Shown here piece by piece: positions 56,275 through 64,000 of a DNA stretch of 64,000 nucleotides. Source of the DNA: Sinorhizobium mexicanum. GTDB taxonomy: Bacteria > Pseudomonadota > Alphaproteobacteria > Rhizobiales > Rhizobiaceae. How positions within the stretch are numbered: position 1 is the stretch's first letter; every line of letters begins with the position of its first letter. A program made the translations under genes and the position numbers. The notes below the pieces were generated by a model, which saw nothing but the letters and a program-made list of their open reading frames with translations, did no database searches and was not told the origin of the DNA. The stretch spans positions 4,128,501-4,192,500 of the forward strand of contig NZ_CP041238.1 of assembly GCF_013488225.1 (NCBI RefSeq), given 5' to 3'.

Positions 56275-57065
56275 TCAGCGTCAAGAACATCAAGGTCGTT
56301 TTCGGCAAGGGCACGCCCTTGCAGAAGCAGGCGCTGAACGGCGTAAGCCTGACGATCGAGCAGGGTTCGTTCGTCACCGTGATCGGCTCGAACGGCGCCG
56401 GCAAGTCGACGCTGCTCAGCGTGCTCGCCGGAGACGTCCTGCCGAGCGAAGGCGAGGTGACGATCGGGCATGCGGACGTCACCCGCAAAGGAACGGCGGC
56501 GCGCGCCGGCCTCGTTGCGCGCGTATTCCAGGATCCGCTTACCGGCAGTTGCGGCACGCTCTCGATCGAGGAAAACCTGGCGCTTGCCGCCAGGCGCGGT
56601 GAAAGCCGCGGCCTGACGCCGGCGCTTGGCGCGAAGCGTCGCGAGCATTTCCGTGAGCGGATCGCCGAACTCAACCTCGGCCTCGAGAACCGCCTTGGCG
56701 ATCGCATGGATCTCCTGTCCGGCGGCCAGAGGCAGGCCGTGTCGCTGGTGATGGCGACGCTGGCCGGATCGGAAGTTCTGCTTCTTGACGAGCACACCGC
56801 GGCGCTCGATCCGGGCATGGCCGAATTTGTCATGAATCTCACGCAGAAGATCGTCACGGAGCGCAAGCTGACGACGATGATGGTCACCCATTCGATGCGT
56901 CAGGCACTCGACTACGGGCATCGCACGATCATGCTGCATGGAGGCGAAATCGTGCTCGATGTCGCCGGCGATAGCCGCAAGACGCTGCAGGTGGAAGATC
57001 TTATCGCCATGTTCCGCCGCATCCGCGGCCAGACGCTCGACGACGACGCGCTGCTGATCGGCTGA
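56271..57065 (+). CDS. ABC transporter ATP-binding protein, TrpZ-like
   Basis: 264 aa. Walker A GSNGAGKS at about residues 38-45, signature LSGGQRQAVSLVMATLA and Walker B LLLDEHTAALDP (His in place of the usual Pro after Glu). Third gene of the TrpXYZ-like importer; ATGA overlap with the permease gene. A family B repeat follows. Confidence 0.92.
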   Translation: MISVKNIKVVFGKGTPLQKQALNGVSLTIEQGSFVTVIGSNGAGKSTLLSVLAGDVLPSEGEVTIGHADVTRKGTAARAGLVARVFQDPLTGSCGTLSIEENLALAARRGESRGLTPALGAKRREHFRERIAELNLGLENRLGDRMDLLSGGQRQAVSLVMATLAGSEVLLLDEHTAALDPGMAEFVMNLTQKIVTERKLTTMMVTHSMRQALDYGHRTIMLHGGEIVLDVAGDSRKTLQVEDLIAMFRRIRGQTLDDDALLIG

Positions 57066-57090
57066 CGGTATATCGGCCCTTCCGCCGCCA

Positions 57091-57277
57091 TTGCCCCTCA
57101 TCTGCCTGCCGGCATCTTCTCCCCGTCACAACGGGAGAAGAGCGCGTGATGCAACGCCGGCACTTCAGCAGCACCGTTAAAGATTGGCGGGAAGGTGCAC
57201 GGAGGGGCTGGGAGCTTGCAGCTTGTCTCTTCTCCCCGCCTGCGGGGAGAAGATGCCGGCAGGCAGATGAGGGGCCA
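57091..57277. repeat. GC-rich palindromic repeat, family B, copy 7
   Basis: ttgcccctcatctgcctgcc, ggcatcttctccccgtcaca, then the inverted second half cttctccccgcctgcgggga and agatgccggcaggcagatga. The two ends are long complementary arms. It lies between convergent genes. Confidence 0.9.
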
Positions 57278-57296
57278 AAAGCGTCACACCTATAGC

Positions 57297-57938
57297 TCAG
57301 CGCGCCTGCGTCAGAAAAATCTTGACCGCGAAGACCGAGAAAACGCCGGCGAAGCTGAAGTCGAGGGCGCGCATGAAGCGCTTGTTCTTCTGCAGCCAGG
57401 CGGCGAGCCAATCGGCGGCAAGCACCACCATCGCATTCACGGGCATGCCGATGACGATGAAGAAGAAGCCCAGGAACAGGAGCTTGCTTGTAACCGACGG
57501 ATCGGTCGCGCTGACGAACTGCGGCAGGAAGGTCATGAAGAAGATCACGACCTTCGGGTTGAGGATGTTCACCCAGAAGCCGGTCGCGACGTTCGCAAAG
57601 GCCGTTCCCTTCGCCCCGTCGATCTTCTTTACCGAAAGGGTCGAGCCGTGGCGCATTGCCTGGACGGCAAGCCAGAAGAGATAGGCAGCACCACCTGTCT
57701 TCAGCACCAGGAAGGCGGTCGGCGACGCGGTAATCAGCGCCGAAATCCCGAAGGCGACGAGCATCGTGTGGACGACAATGCCGAGGCCGGTGCCGAGCAC
57801 GACGAAAAGCGCGGCCTTCCTCCCTTGAGCCAGGGACCGGCTGATCGAAAGCGTCATGTCCGGTCCGGGCGTTGCCGCCAGAAGCAGGCTGGCAGCGGCA
57901 AAGGCGAGCAGCGTGGGCAGTCCGGGCACGAAGTCCAT
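57297..57938 (-). CDS. LysE-family amino-acid exporter
   Basis: 213 aa, six membrane helices. N-terminal LLLAATPGPDMTLSISRSLAQGRKAALFVVLGTGLGIV is the family motif GPxxxxxxxxxxxxGR; WVNILNPKVVIFFMTFLPQF is the second. Exports basic or neutral amino acids or related compounds; substrate unknown. Convergent with the TrpXYZ operon. Confidence 0.91.
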   Translation of the reverse strand: MDFVPGLPTLLAFAAASLLLAATPGPDMTLSISRSLAQGRKAALFVVLGTGLGIVVHTMLVAFGISALITASPTAFLVLKTGGAAYLFWLAVQAMRHGSTLSVKKIDGAKGTAFANVATGFWVNILNPKVVIFFMTFLPQFVSATDPSVTSKLLFLGFFFIVIGMPVNAMVVLAADWLAAWLQKNKRFMRALDFSFAGVFSVFAVKIFLTQAR

Positions 57939-58163
57939 GAGACGTTTCCTCGATAAGATGATTGCCGGTGATATCGCCCGCCAGGCTTTTTTGCCAGCGG
58001 ATTCGCATGTCCGCTCGCGACACCGGCTGGTGTGACGCCTCCTGACGCGTCAAATTTCGACGCGGGGTGCTGTAATGCTTGTATCCCTTCAAGTTCTGGC
58101 TAAAGTGCCGCAGATTTTGCACGCGGCATTGCCGCCCCCAGAGCAAGCAGACGGACAGAAACC

Positions 58164-59381
58164 ATGGCATCGCATAAAGACGTGAAGAAGGTCGTTCTCG
58201 CCTATTCCGGCGGTCTCGACACCTCGATCATCCTCAAGTGGCTGCAGACGGAACTCGGCGCCGAAGTGGTGACCTTCACCGCCGATCTCGGCCAGGGCGA
58301 GGAACTGGAGCCGGCGCGCAAGAAGGCCGAAATGCTCGGCATCAAGGAAATCTACATCGAGGACGTGCGCGAGGAGTTCGTGCGTGACTTCGTCTTCCCG
58401 ATGTTCCGCGCCAATGCAGTCTATGAGGGCGTTTACCTGCTCGGGACCTCAATCGCCCGTCCGCTGATCTCCAAGCACCTGATCGACATCGCCAAGAAGA
58501 CCGGCGCCGACGCGATCGCCCATGGCGCAACCGGCAAGGGCAACGACCAGGTCCGCTTCGAGCTTTCGGCCTATGCCCTGAACCCGGACATCAAGATCAT
58601 CGCGCCCTGGCGCGACTGGTCGTTCAAGAGCCGCACCGACCTGCTCGAATTCGCCGAAAAGCACCAGATCCCGGTCGCCAAGGACAAGAAGGGCGAAGCG
58701 CCCTTCTCCGTCGACGCCAACCTGTTGCACTCCTCGTCCGAGGGCAAGGTGCTCGAGGACCCGGCGCAGGAAGCTCCTGAATATGTGCACATGCGCACGA
58801 TCTCGCCGGAAGCAGCGCCCGACAAGGCGACCGTCATCAAGGTCGGCTTCGAGCGCGGCGACGCGGTTTCGATCGACGGCGTGCGCATGTCGCCGGCGAC
58901 GTTGCTTGCGAAGCTCAATGAATATGGCCGCGACAACGGCATCGGCCGCCTCGACCTCGTCGAAAACCGCTTCGTCGGCATGAAGTCGCGCGGCGTCTAC
59001 GAAACACCCGGCGGCACCATCCTGCTGGCGGCGCACCGCGCGATCGAAAGCATCACGCTCGACCGCGGCGCCGCCCACCTCAAGGACGAGTTGATGCCGC
59101 GCTATGCCGAGCTCATCTATTACGGCTTCTGGTTCTCGCCGGAACGCGAGATGCTGCAGGCAGCGATCGACAAGAGCCAGGAGCATGTCGAAGGCGAAGT
59201 GACGCTGAAGCTCTACAAGGGCAATGTCATGGTCACCGGCCGCGAGAGCGCTAAGTCGCTCTATTCCGATAAGCTCGTCACCTTCGAGGATGACCAGGGC
59301 GCCTACGACCAGAAGGACGCCGCCGGCTTCATCAAGCTCAACGCGCTGCGCCTGCGCACGCTTGCGGCGCGTAATCGCTAA
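58164..59381 (+). CDS. argG: Argininosuccinate synthase
   Basis: 405 aa. ATP-binding P-loop [15 protein letters not shown] at residues 12-26, then citrulline/aspartate motifs [16 protein letters not shown] and [21 protein letters not shown]. Condenses citrulline and aspartate in arginine synthesis. Its terminator hairpin lies within the 3' end of the next convergent gene. Confidence 0.97.
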   Translation: MASHKDVKKVVLAYSGGLDTSIILKWLQTELGAEVVTFTADLGQGEELEPARKKAEMLGIKEIYIEDVREEFVRDFVFPMFRANAVYEGVYLLGTSIARPLISKHLIDIAKKTGADAIAHGATGKGNDQVRFELSAYALNPDIKIIAPWRDWSFKSRTDLLEFAEKHQIPVAKDKKGEAPFSVDANLLHSSSEGKVLEDPAQEAPEYVHMRTISPEAAPDKATVIKVGFERGDAVSIDGVRMSPATLLAKLNEYGRDNGIGRLDLVENRFVGMKSRGVYETPGGTILLAAHRAIESITLDRGAAHLKDELMPRYAELIYYGFWFSPEREMLQAAIDKSQEHVEGEVTLKLYKGNVMVTGRESAKSLYSDKLVTFEDDQGAYDQKDAAGFIKLNALRLRTLAARNR

Positions 59382-59403
59382 AAGTTGGCAATAGCAGTTG
59401 GAA

Positions 59404-60690
59404 TTAGCCGCGGCGGGCGACCTGCCGCGGTTTTTTCATATGCGGCTCTCCTTCTCCCTCTGCTTCGCGCAGCTTGTCGTCGGATGCTGCCGGCGCGCAC
59501 AGGGGCCGCGCGCGAACGGTGTTGCGGTACCAGAAGTAGCTGACGATCGCGGCTAGCCCGAAGCCTGGGATGATCGTGCCGAGCGCCACTGCCGGCACGC
59601 CGACGAGCGCAGCAAGCGCGCCGCCGAAAAGCCCCGCGCTCATCTGGATGAAGCCCATCATCGCCGATGCCGTGCCGGCGATGTGCGGAAACGGAGCCAT
59701 CGCCCCGGTCATCATGTAAGGCATGACGAAGGCAATGCCGAACGCATAGATGCCGACGGGGCCCATCACCGACAGGAAGCTCGGGGGGAGAACGTGCATG
59801 GTAATGGCGAGCAGAAGGCTGGCCGCACCAATGAAGCAGAGGCCGGCCGGCACCAGTCCTTGCGGCGAGAAACGCCGCATCAGCAGACGCACGGTGACCG
59901 TACCGGAAAAGAAGAGACCCGATTGCATCAGCATGCCGACGCCGAACTGGGTCGGCGTCAGGCCGACCTGGTCGATCAGCACGAAAGGCAGCATCGTCGC
60001 CTGGGCATAGAGCGCGCCGACGGCACCGGCGATCACCAGCGTCGACGACAGGAAGCGACTGTCCGTCAAGAGCTCGCCATAAGCCCTCAGGATCGGCCGC
60101 AAGTGCCCCTTGCTGCGGTCCGGCGTCACCGTTTCCACCATGAAGAATTGCACGATGAAGCACGCCATCAGGGCGAAACCGACCATCAGGAAGAAGATCG
60201 ACTGCCAGCCGAAGAGGCCGAGCGCGATGCCGCCGAGCGTCGGCGAAACCGCCGGACCGAGCGCCAGCATCATGCCGATCATGTTCATGATGCGGGCGGC
60301 GGGGGTGCCGGTGAACTGGTCGCGCACGATGGCGCGCGCCACCGTCATGCCGACGGAGGCGCCGGCCCCCTGCACCAGGCGCCCGGCCAGCAACACGCCG
60401 ACCGAGGGAGCGAAGGCGGCCATCAGGCTGCCGGCGAGATAAATCGCCATGAAGATCAGCGTCGACGAGCGGCGTCCGATGACGTCGGAGAGCGTGCCGG
60501 AGACGAGCTGCGCAAAGGCGAAGCCGCCGAAATACAGCGACAGCGTCATCTTGATCGCCGCCTCGCTGGTGGCGAAGGCGCGAACGAGTTCCGGCATCGC
60601 CGGCGTATAGAGCGCCATCGAAACGGGACCGAGCGCCACCAGGAACGCGCCGATGATGCTCGTGCGCCGCTCGCTCATCCTGAGCGTCAT
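59404..60690 (-). CDS. Bcr/CflA-type MFS drug efflux transporter
   Basis: 428 aa, twelve membrane helices. Motif A GTLSDVIGRRSS follows helix 2 and LVQGAGASVGMTVARAIVRDQF matches the antiporter motif C region, as in Bcr. Start overlaps the MarR stop (ATGA), so it is the second gene of a two-gene operon and likely derepressed by a drug-like ligand of that MarR. The C-terminal tail carries basic residues (KKPRQVARRG) that overlap the argG terminator. Confidence 0.92.
   Translation of the reverse strand: MTLRMSERRTSIIGAFLVALGPVSMALYTPAMPELVRAFATSEAAIKMTLSLYFGGFAFAQLVSGTLSDVIGRRSSTLIFMAIYLAGSLMAAFAPSVGVLLAGRLVQGAGASVGMTVARAIVRDQFTGTPAARIMNMIGMMLALGPAVSPTLGGIALGLFGWQSIFFLMVGFALMACFIVQFFMVETVTPDRSKGHLRPILRAYGELLTDSRFLSSTLVIAGAVGALYAQATMLPFVLIDQVGLTPTQFGVGMLMQSGLFFSGTVTVRLLMRRFSPQGLVPAGLCFIGAASLLLAITMHVLPPSFLSVMGPVGIYAFGIAFVMPYMMTGAMAPFPHIAGTASAMMGFIQMSAGLFGGALAALVGVPAVALGTIIPGFGLAAIVSYFWYRNTVRARPLCAPAASDDKLREAEGEGEPHMKKPRQVARRG
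59408..59436 (+). terminator. argG terminator (inside the MFS 3' end)
   Basis: ccgcggc-N9-gccgcgg followed by six T residues. It overlaps the final codons of the convergent MFS gene. Confidence 0.9.
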
Positions 60691-61178
60691 TCGGCCGCCC
60701 CTTTTTCCCTATTGCTTTCCTTGCCGGCGAGGCAGGGATCGAGCCGGCGAAGGTTGTCGCGCAGGACCCGGAGATTGCCACGCAACAATTCCAGCCCCCC
60801 CTCGCCCAGGCCTTCGGTATAGCCGCCCATCATTTCGCGCAGGCCCGCCATCATCTCGTCGATGAGCGGATCGGCCCGGTCACTGACGACGACGTTCTTG
60901 GCGCGCCGGTCGGCCGGGTCCGGCACCCGCGCGACGAGCCCCAGCGCTTCCAGGCGATCGAGATAGGCCGAGAGCGTCATCGGCTCGATACCCATGCGGG
61001 TCGCAATTTCCGCCTGCTTGATGCCTTCCGTGGTGGCAACCTGGATCAGCGTGCGCGCTTCGCCGGGCGTGATCCCGAGCTGCATGGCGTTGACCTTGCG
61101 GTCGAAGGCGCCGCGAAGCAGCCGGGAGACGTCGTTGAGCAGCATCCCGATCGTCTCGGATTCAAGTTTTCTCGGCAT
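60687..61178 (-). CDS. MarR family regulator of the MFS pump
   Basis: 163 aa winged-helix protein: LGITPGEARTLIQVATTEGIKQAEIATRMGIEPMTLSAYLDRLEALGLVARVPDPADRRAKNVVVS has the helix-turn-helix and DRRxK wing. It is predicted to repress its own operon with the MFS pump via the dyad at 61199-61211. Ligand unknown. Confidence 0.9.
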   Translation of the reverse strand: MPRKLESETIGMLLNDVSRLLRGAFDRKVNAMQLGITPGEARTLIQVATTEGIKQAEIATRMGIEPMTLSAYLDRLEALGLVARVPDPADRRAKNVVVSDRADPLIDEMMAGLREMMGGYTEGLGEGGLELLRGNLRVLRDNLRRLDPCLAGKESNREKGAAE

Positions 61179-61198
61179 CTCAATCGTTCACAGGGAAT

Positions 61199-61211
61199 AG
61201 TAAGTTTTACT
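61199..61211. promoter_or_regulatory. Inverted-repeat operator in the MarR promoter
   Basis: agtaa-gtt-ttact, a 5-3-5 dyad, embedded in an imperfect longer dyad ggaata...tattcc. It lies 21 bp before the MarR ATG in an A/T-rich patch, as expected of a MarR autorepressor site. Confidence 0.55.
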
Positions 61212-61327
61212 TATCATATTCCTAGAACGTGTTCAATGTGGGGCGATGAGCAAACGGCTGTCCTGAGGACTCAATCAAGCCTCTTCTACAAGGCGGAGAC
61301 GCGCCCGCTCTCGTGATCCGGGAGACC

Positions 61328-63202
61328 TTAGCCTTCGAGCTCTTCGCGCAGCATCTCCAGCTCCAGCCATTCCTCTTCCATCCGCGCGAGCCCACCCTTC
61401 AGCTTTTCCAGTTCGGTGGCGATTTTGGCAAAGCTGGTCGGATCCTTCGAAAACAGGTTGGGATCGGCCATCCTCTCTTCGCGCCTGGCGATCTCGGCTT
61501 CGGCCTTGGCAATCTCCTTCGGCAGGTTTTCCAGCGCGAACTTCTGTTTGTAGGAAAGCTTGCCCTTGGCCTTCGGCGCCTCGGATGCAGCCGCCGGAGC
61601 GTCGGTCGATTTGGCCTTCTCGGCCTTCTCGGCCTTCTCGACCTTCCGCCTGTCCTCGATCGCGCCCTTGCGCTGCGCCATCATGTCGGAGTAGCCGCCG
61701 GCATATTCGATCCAGCGGCCGTCCGGCGCCTCCGGATTGGCCGGCGCGATGGTCGAGGTCACGGTCCGGTCGAGAAAGTCGCGATCGTGGCTGACGAGGA
61801 TTACGGTGCCTGCAAAGCCTGCAACGATCTCCTGCAAAAGGTCGAGCGTTTCGATATCGAGGTCGTTGGTCGGCTCGTCGAGGATCAGCAGATTGGTGGC
61901 GCGCGCCAGGATGCGCGCCAACATCAGCCGCGCACGCTCGCCGCCTGAAAGCTCGCGGATAGGGGTGCGGGCCTGCTCCGGCTGGAAGAGGAAATCCTTC
62001 ATGTAGCCGGTGACATGCCGCTGCTCACCATTGACGAGCAGGGTCTCGCCGCGCCCGTCTGTCAGGTAATGCGCCAGAGTGTCGTCGATGCTGAGCTCAT
62101 CCCGCTTCTGGTCGAGCGTCGCCATCTCGAGATTGGTTCCGAGCTTGACACTTCCGGAGTCCGGCTCGATCTGGCCGGTCAGAAGCTTGAGCAGCGTCGT
62201 CTTGCCGGCGCCGTTCGGGCCGACAAGACCGATCCGGTCGCCGCGGTGCACGCGGATCGAGAAGGGCGCGACGATCGTACGATCGTCATAGGCCTTGGTG
62301 ATCTTCTCCGCCTCGATGACGAGCTTGCCGGACTCCCTGGCGTCGGCGGCCGTTGCCTGCACCGTGCCCTGCGGTCCCTTGTGGCCGCGATAGCGCGCCC
62401 GCATGTCCTGCAGCTCGCCGAGACGGCGCATGTTGCGCTTGCGCCTGGCGGTCACGCCGTAGCGCAGCCAGTGCTCCTCGCGTTCGATCGCCTTGCCGAG
62501 CTTGTGCTGCTCCAGTTCCTCGGCCTCGAGCACCTCGTCGCGCCATGCCTCGAAATGGGCGAAGCCGCGATCGAGCCGGCGCGACTGGCCGCGGTCGAGC
62601 CAGACGGTCGCCGTCGAAACCTTTTCGAGGAAGCGCCGGTCATGCGAGATGAGCACCAGCGCCGAGCGGCTGCGGACGAGTTCGTCCTCCAGCCATTCGA
62701 TCGTCGGAAGATCGAGATGGTTGGTCGGCTCGTCGAGGAGCAGGATATCGGGCTCCGGCGCCAGCACCCGGGCAAGTGCGGCGCGCCGCGCCTCGCCGCC
62801 CGAAAGCCGCCGCGGATCCTCTTGCCCCGTCAGCCCCAGATGCTGCAGCAGATAGGCGACGCGATAGGGATCATCGCTTGGGCCGAGCCCCGCTTCCGCA
62901 TAGGCCTGGACCGTGTCGAAGCCTTCGAAATCCGGCGCCTGGTGCAGGTAGCGCACCGTCGCCGAGGGATGGCGGAAGATTTCACCCGATTGCGGCTCGA
63001 CGAGGCCCGCAGCCATCTTCATCAGCGTCGACTTGCCCGAGCCGTTGCGGCCCACGAGGCAGATGCGGTCGCCGGGCTCGACCTGCAGGTTGGCGCCGGC
63101 AAGCAGCGGCGTGCCGCCGAAGGTCAGGAAAATGTCATCAAGCTTCAGAATCGGTGGCGCCAAGGCTTCAGGCTCCGGAAAGATCATAGGGTCGGGCGAC
63201 AA
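61328..63202 (-). CDS. ABC-F family ATPase, Uup-like
   Basis: 624 aa (619 from the second ATG at 63187). Two ABC domains: Walker A GRNGSGKS (about residues 51-58) and GPNGAGKT (about 330-337), each with LSGGEA/ER and LLLDEPTNHLD / LILDEPTNDLD. The linker is positively charged, and a C-terminal coiled coil follows a KAEKAEKAK stretch (KLSYKQKFALENLPKEIAKAEAEIARREER). ABC-F proteins act on ribosomes or, for Uup, on DNA structures. The thiamine pyrophosphokinase gene overlaps its start. Confidence 0.93.
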   Translation of the reverse strand: MSPDPMIFPEPEALAPPILKLDDIFLTFGGTPLLAGANLQVEPGDRICLVGRNGSGKSTLMKMAAGLVEPQSGEIFRHPSATVRYLHQAPDFEGFDTVQAYAEAGLGPSDDPYRVAYLLQHLGLTGQEDPRRLSGGEARRAALARVLAPEPDILLLDEPTNHLDLPTIEWLEDELVRSRSALVLISHDRRFLEKVSTATVWLDRGQSRRLDRGFAHFEAWRDEVLEAEELEQHKLGKAIEREEHWLRYGVTARRKRNMRRLGELQDMRARYRGHKGPQGTVQATAADARESGKLVIEAEKITKAYDDRTIVAPFSIRVHRGDRIGLVGPNGAGKTTLLKLLTGQIEPDSGSVKLGTNLEMATLDQKRDELSIDDTLAHYLTDGRGETLLVNGEQRHVTGYMKDFLFQPEQARTPIRELSGGERARLMLARILARATNLLILDEPTNDLDIETLDLLQEIVAGFAGTVILVSHDRDFLDRTVTSTIAPANPEAPDGRWIEYAGGYSDMMAQRKGAIEDRRKVEKAEKAEKAKSTDAPAAASEAPKAKGKLSYKQKFALENLPKEIAKAEAEIARREERMADPNLFSKDPTSFAKIATELEKLKGGLARMEEEWLELEMLREELEG

Positions 63203-63818
63203 TGACCGCCCGGCCGGATTTCAAGGAAAAGCGGACCGGCCCCTCCGCAACGTTGGAAATGGTCCGCGACGAACCGAAGGGCAGCGCGAAATCGTCGAGC
63301 GGATAACGCGCATTTTCGATGGAAAGGCCGGAAAGTGCGCTGAGGCCAAGAATCGAGAAGAGGCTGCCTTTGGGAAGGTCGATCTCCTCCGAGCCCTCCA
63401 GCAAGGGATAGGCTTCCTCCTCGCCGGAGGTCATCAGCACCGGCAACCCCTCTTCGGCGATCGCCACGGCGCGCAGCAGATGCAGGAAGGCATGGTCGCT
63501 TCTGGTGCCGCCGAGGGCACCGACGAAGATCAGCGACGTCGCACCCCGCGCAAGCGCCGCCTCGACGCCGATTTCGCCGTCGGTCGCGCTCTTGGCGGCT
63601 GGATAGCTCTCGCGCGGCACCGCGGCGAACGCGGCCAGCAAGGCGTCGTCGGTCGAATCGAAGTCGCCGACCCAGAGCTCGGGAACAATACCAAGCGCCT
63701 TCGCATGGCGCATGCCGCCGTCGGCCGCGATGAAGCGACTGCCGGAAAGTTGGCTCGCAAGTCGCTCGGTGCGGGTGAGCGCGCCCCCGAGAAGGATGGT
63801 GAAGGGTGATCCAGTCAT
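63168..63818 (-). CDS. Thiamine pyrophosphokinase
   Basis: 216 aa from ATG 63818 (MTGSPFTILLGGALTRTERL). N-terminal Rossmann-like part with GSRFIAADGGMRHAKALGIVPELWVGDFDST (catalytic Asp cluster), KSATDGEIGVEAALARGA, LIFVGALGGTRSDHAFLHLLRA; C-terminal beta domain binds thiamine. It phosphorylates thiamine to the diphosphate cofactor. Its 3' end overlaps the ABC-F start, so the two may be co-expressed. No TPP riboswitch is seen upstream. Confidence 0.92.
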   Translation of the reverse strand: MTGSPFTILLGGALTRTERLASQLSGSRFIAADGGMRHAKALGIVPELWVGDFDSTDDALLAAFAAVPRESYPAAKSATDGEIGVEAALARGATSLIFVGALGGTRSDHAFLHLLRAVAIAEEGLPVLMTSGEEEAYPLLEGSEEIDLPKGSLFSILGLSALSGLSIENARYPLDDFALPFGSSRTISNVAEGPVRFSLKSGRAVIVARPYDLSGA

Positions 63819-63851
63819 GGCAGAAGCCCATAGCGCAAAGCGGCAAGCAAG

Positions 63852-63877
63852 GAAAAGGCCGAAAGCAGTTTCCGGCC
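63852..63877 (-). terminator. Probable terminator of the unidentified gene at the right edge
   Basis: Minus strand: ggccggaa ACTGC tttcggcc (one G-U pair) followed by ttttcc. It lies between that gene's stop and the thiamine pyrophosphokinase start. Confidence 0.5.
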
Positions 63878-63905
63878 GCCGTTTCGCCAACGCAATTTGC
63901 GCGGA

Positions 63906-64000
63906 TCAGGTTCCGGACGGGTCTTCATCGGGAAAAAGCATGCCCGCATAGATGCCCGGCGTCGAATCCGGTATCTCCACCGCGCCGACCGCGCGGGCGT
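63906..64000 (-). CDS. Unidentified protein, C-terminal 31 codons only
   Basis: Only the 3' end is in the window. The translation, RAVGAVEIPDSTPGIYAGML then FPDEDPSGT, ends at the TGA at 63908-63906. The fragment is too short for me to assign a family. Codon use is like the neighbours. The reading frame remains open to the right edge. Confidence 0.6.
   Translation of the reverse strand, partial: ARAVGAVEIPDSTPGIYAGMLFPDEDPSGT

Noticed and set aside
58020..58125. A further family A repeat before argG (gacgcgtcaaatttcgacgc, gtgctgtaatgc)
   Set aside because: Only short fragments match the consensus in the wrong spacing; not convincing as a copy.
63880..63925. TPP riboswitch before thiamine pyrophosphokinase, because the minus strand reads ggaacctgatccgc
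   Set aside because: Only the ACCTGATC core is present; the CTGAGA element and P2/P3 arms are missing and the motif overlaps the stop codon of the upstream gene.

Overview
The window looks like chromosomal backbone of an alphaproteobacterial rhizobium, most likely Sinorhizobium/Ensifer. The evidence is the high-GC codon use, the gene content and order (leuD, glnK-amtB, ftsK, lolA, xthA, leuC, rpsP-rimM-trmD-rplS, ffh, dapF-mtaB-ftsY, the ccm genes, acnA, argG), a SAM-II riboswitch before metA, CtrA-type boxes, and many short palindromic intergenic repeats of the RIME type. I see no insertion sequence, prophage, CRISPR array, rRNA or tRNA.

Layout. 1-8 kb (mostly minus strand): a truncated galM, a VWA (CoxE-like) protein, metA behind a SAM-II riboswitch and terminator, a MoxR ATPase, a RidA-like protein and leuD; then a CoA-ester lyase, a DUF1737 protein and a UbiH-type hydroxylase. 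8-16 kb (plus): tesB, the nitrogen module glnK-amtB with a sigma-54-like promoter, ftsK behind a CtrA-type box, lolA and xthA. 16-22 kb: a cNMP-binding protein, an OmpR-type regulator, an L,D-transpeptidase, a SixA-like phosphatase, leuC, and a polar amino-acid permease with its binding protein. 22-28 kb (minus): ffh, chorismate mutase, rpsP, rimM, trmD and rplS, with a TSUP transporter placed on the opposite strand between trmD and rplS.

28-36 kb: a MarR regulator with a membrane-anchored cysteine hydrolase, an MBL-fold hydrolase, dapF-mtaB, ftsY (its disordered N-terminal region carries four in-frame copies of a palindromic repeat), yciB and a DUF2585 protein. 36-45 kb: ccmA-B-C-D-G, acnA, DUF1223 and DUF2794 proteins, a GNAT and a Bax-inhibitor-1 protein. 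45-52 kb: a YbbA/YbbP-type ABC exporter divergent from a TesA-like esterase, thpR, an LMW tyrosine phosphatase, phhB, a YkvA protein and an IalB-like protein. 52-64 kb: rlmN, a TrpXYZ-like ABC system, a LysE exporter, argG, a MarR-controlled Bcr/CflA efflux pump, an ABC-F ATPase, thiamine pyrophosphokinase and the 3' end of an unidentified gene.

Most of the window is housekeeping: leucine, methionine, arginine and lysine biosynthesis, ammonium sensing and uptake, co-translational targeting (Ffh and FtsY), cytochrome c maturation and translation. The more unusual content is regulatory and repetitive: the SAM-II switch that probably also drives a VWA gene separated from its MoxR partner; repeat-derived peptides in FtsY and probably at the C-terminus of TrmD; a five-unit 16-bp tandem repeat in a divergent promoter; and about twenty copies of two palindromic repeat families. 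All calls come from reading the sequence; no database search was run.
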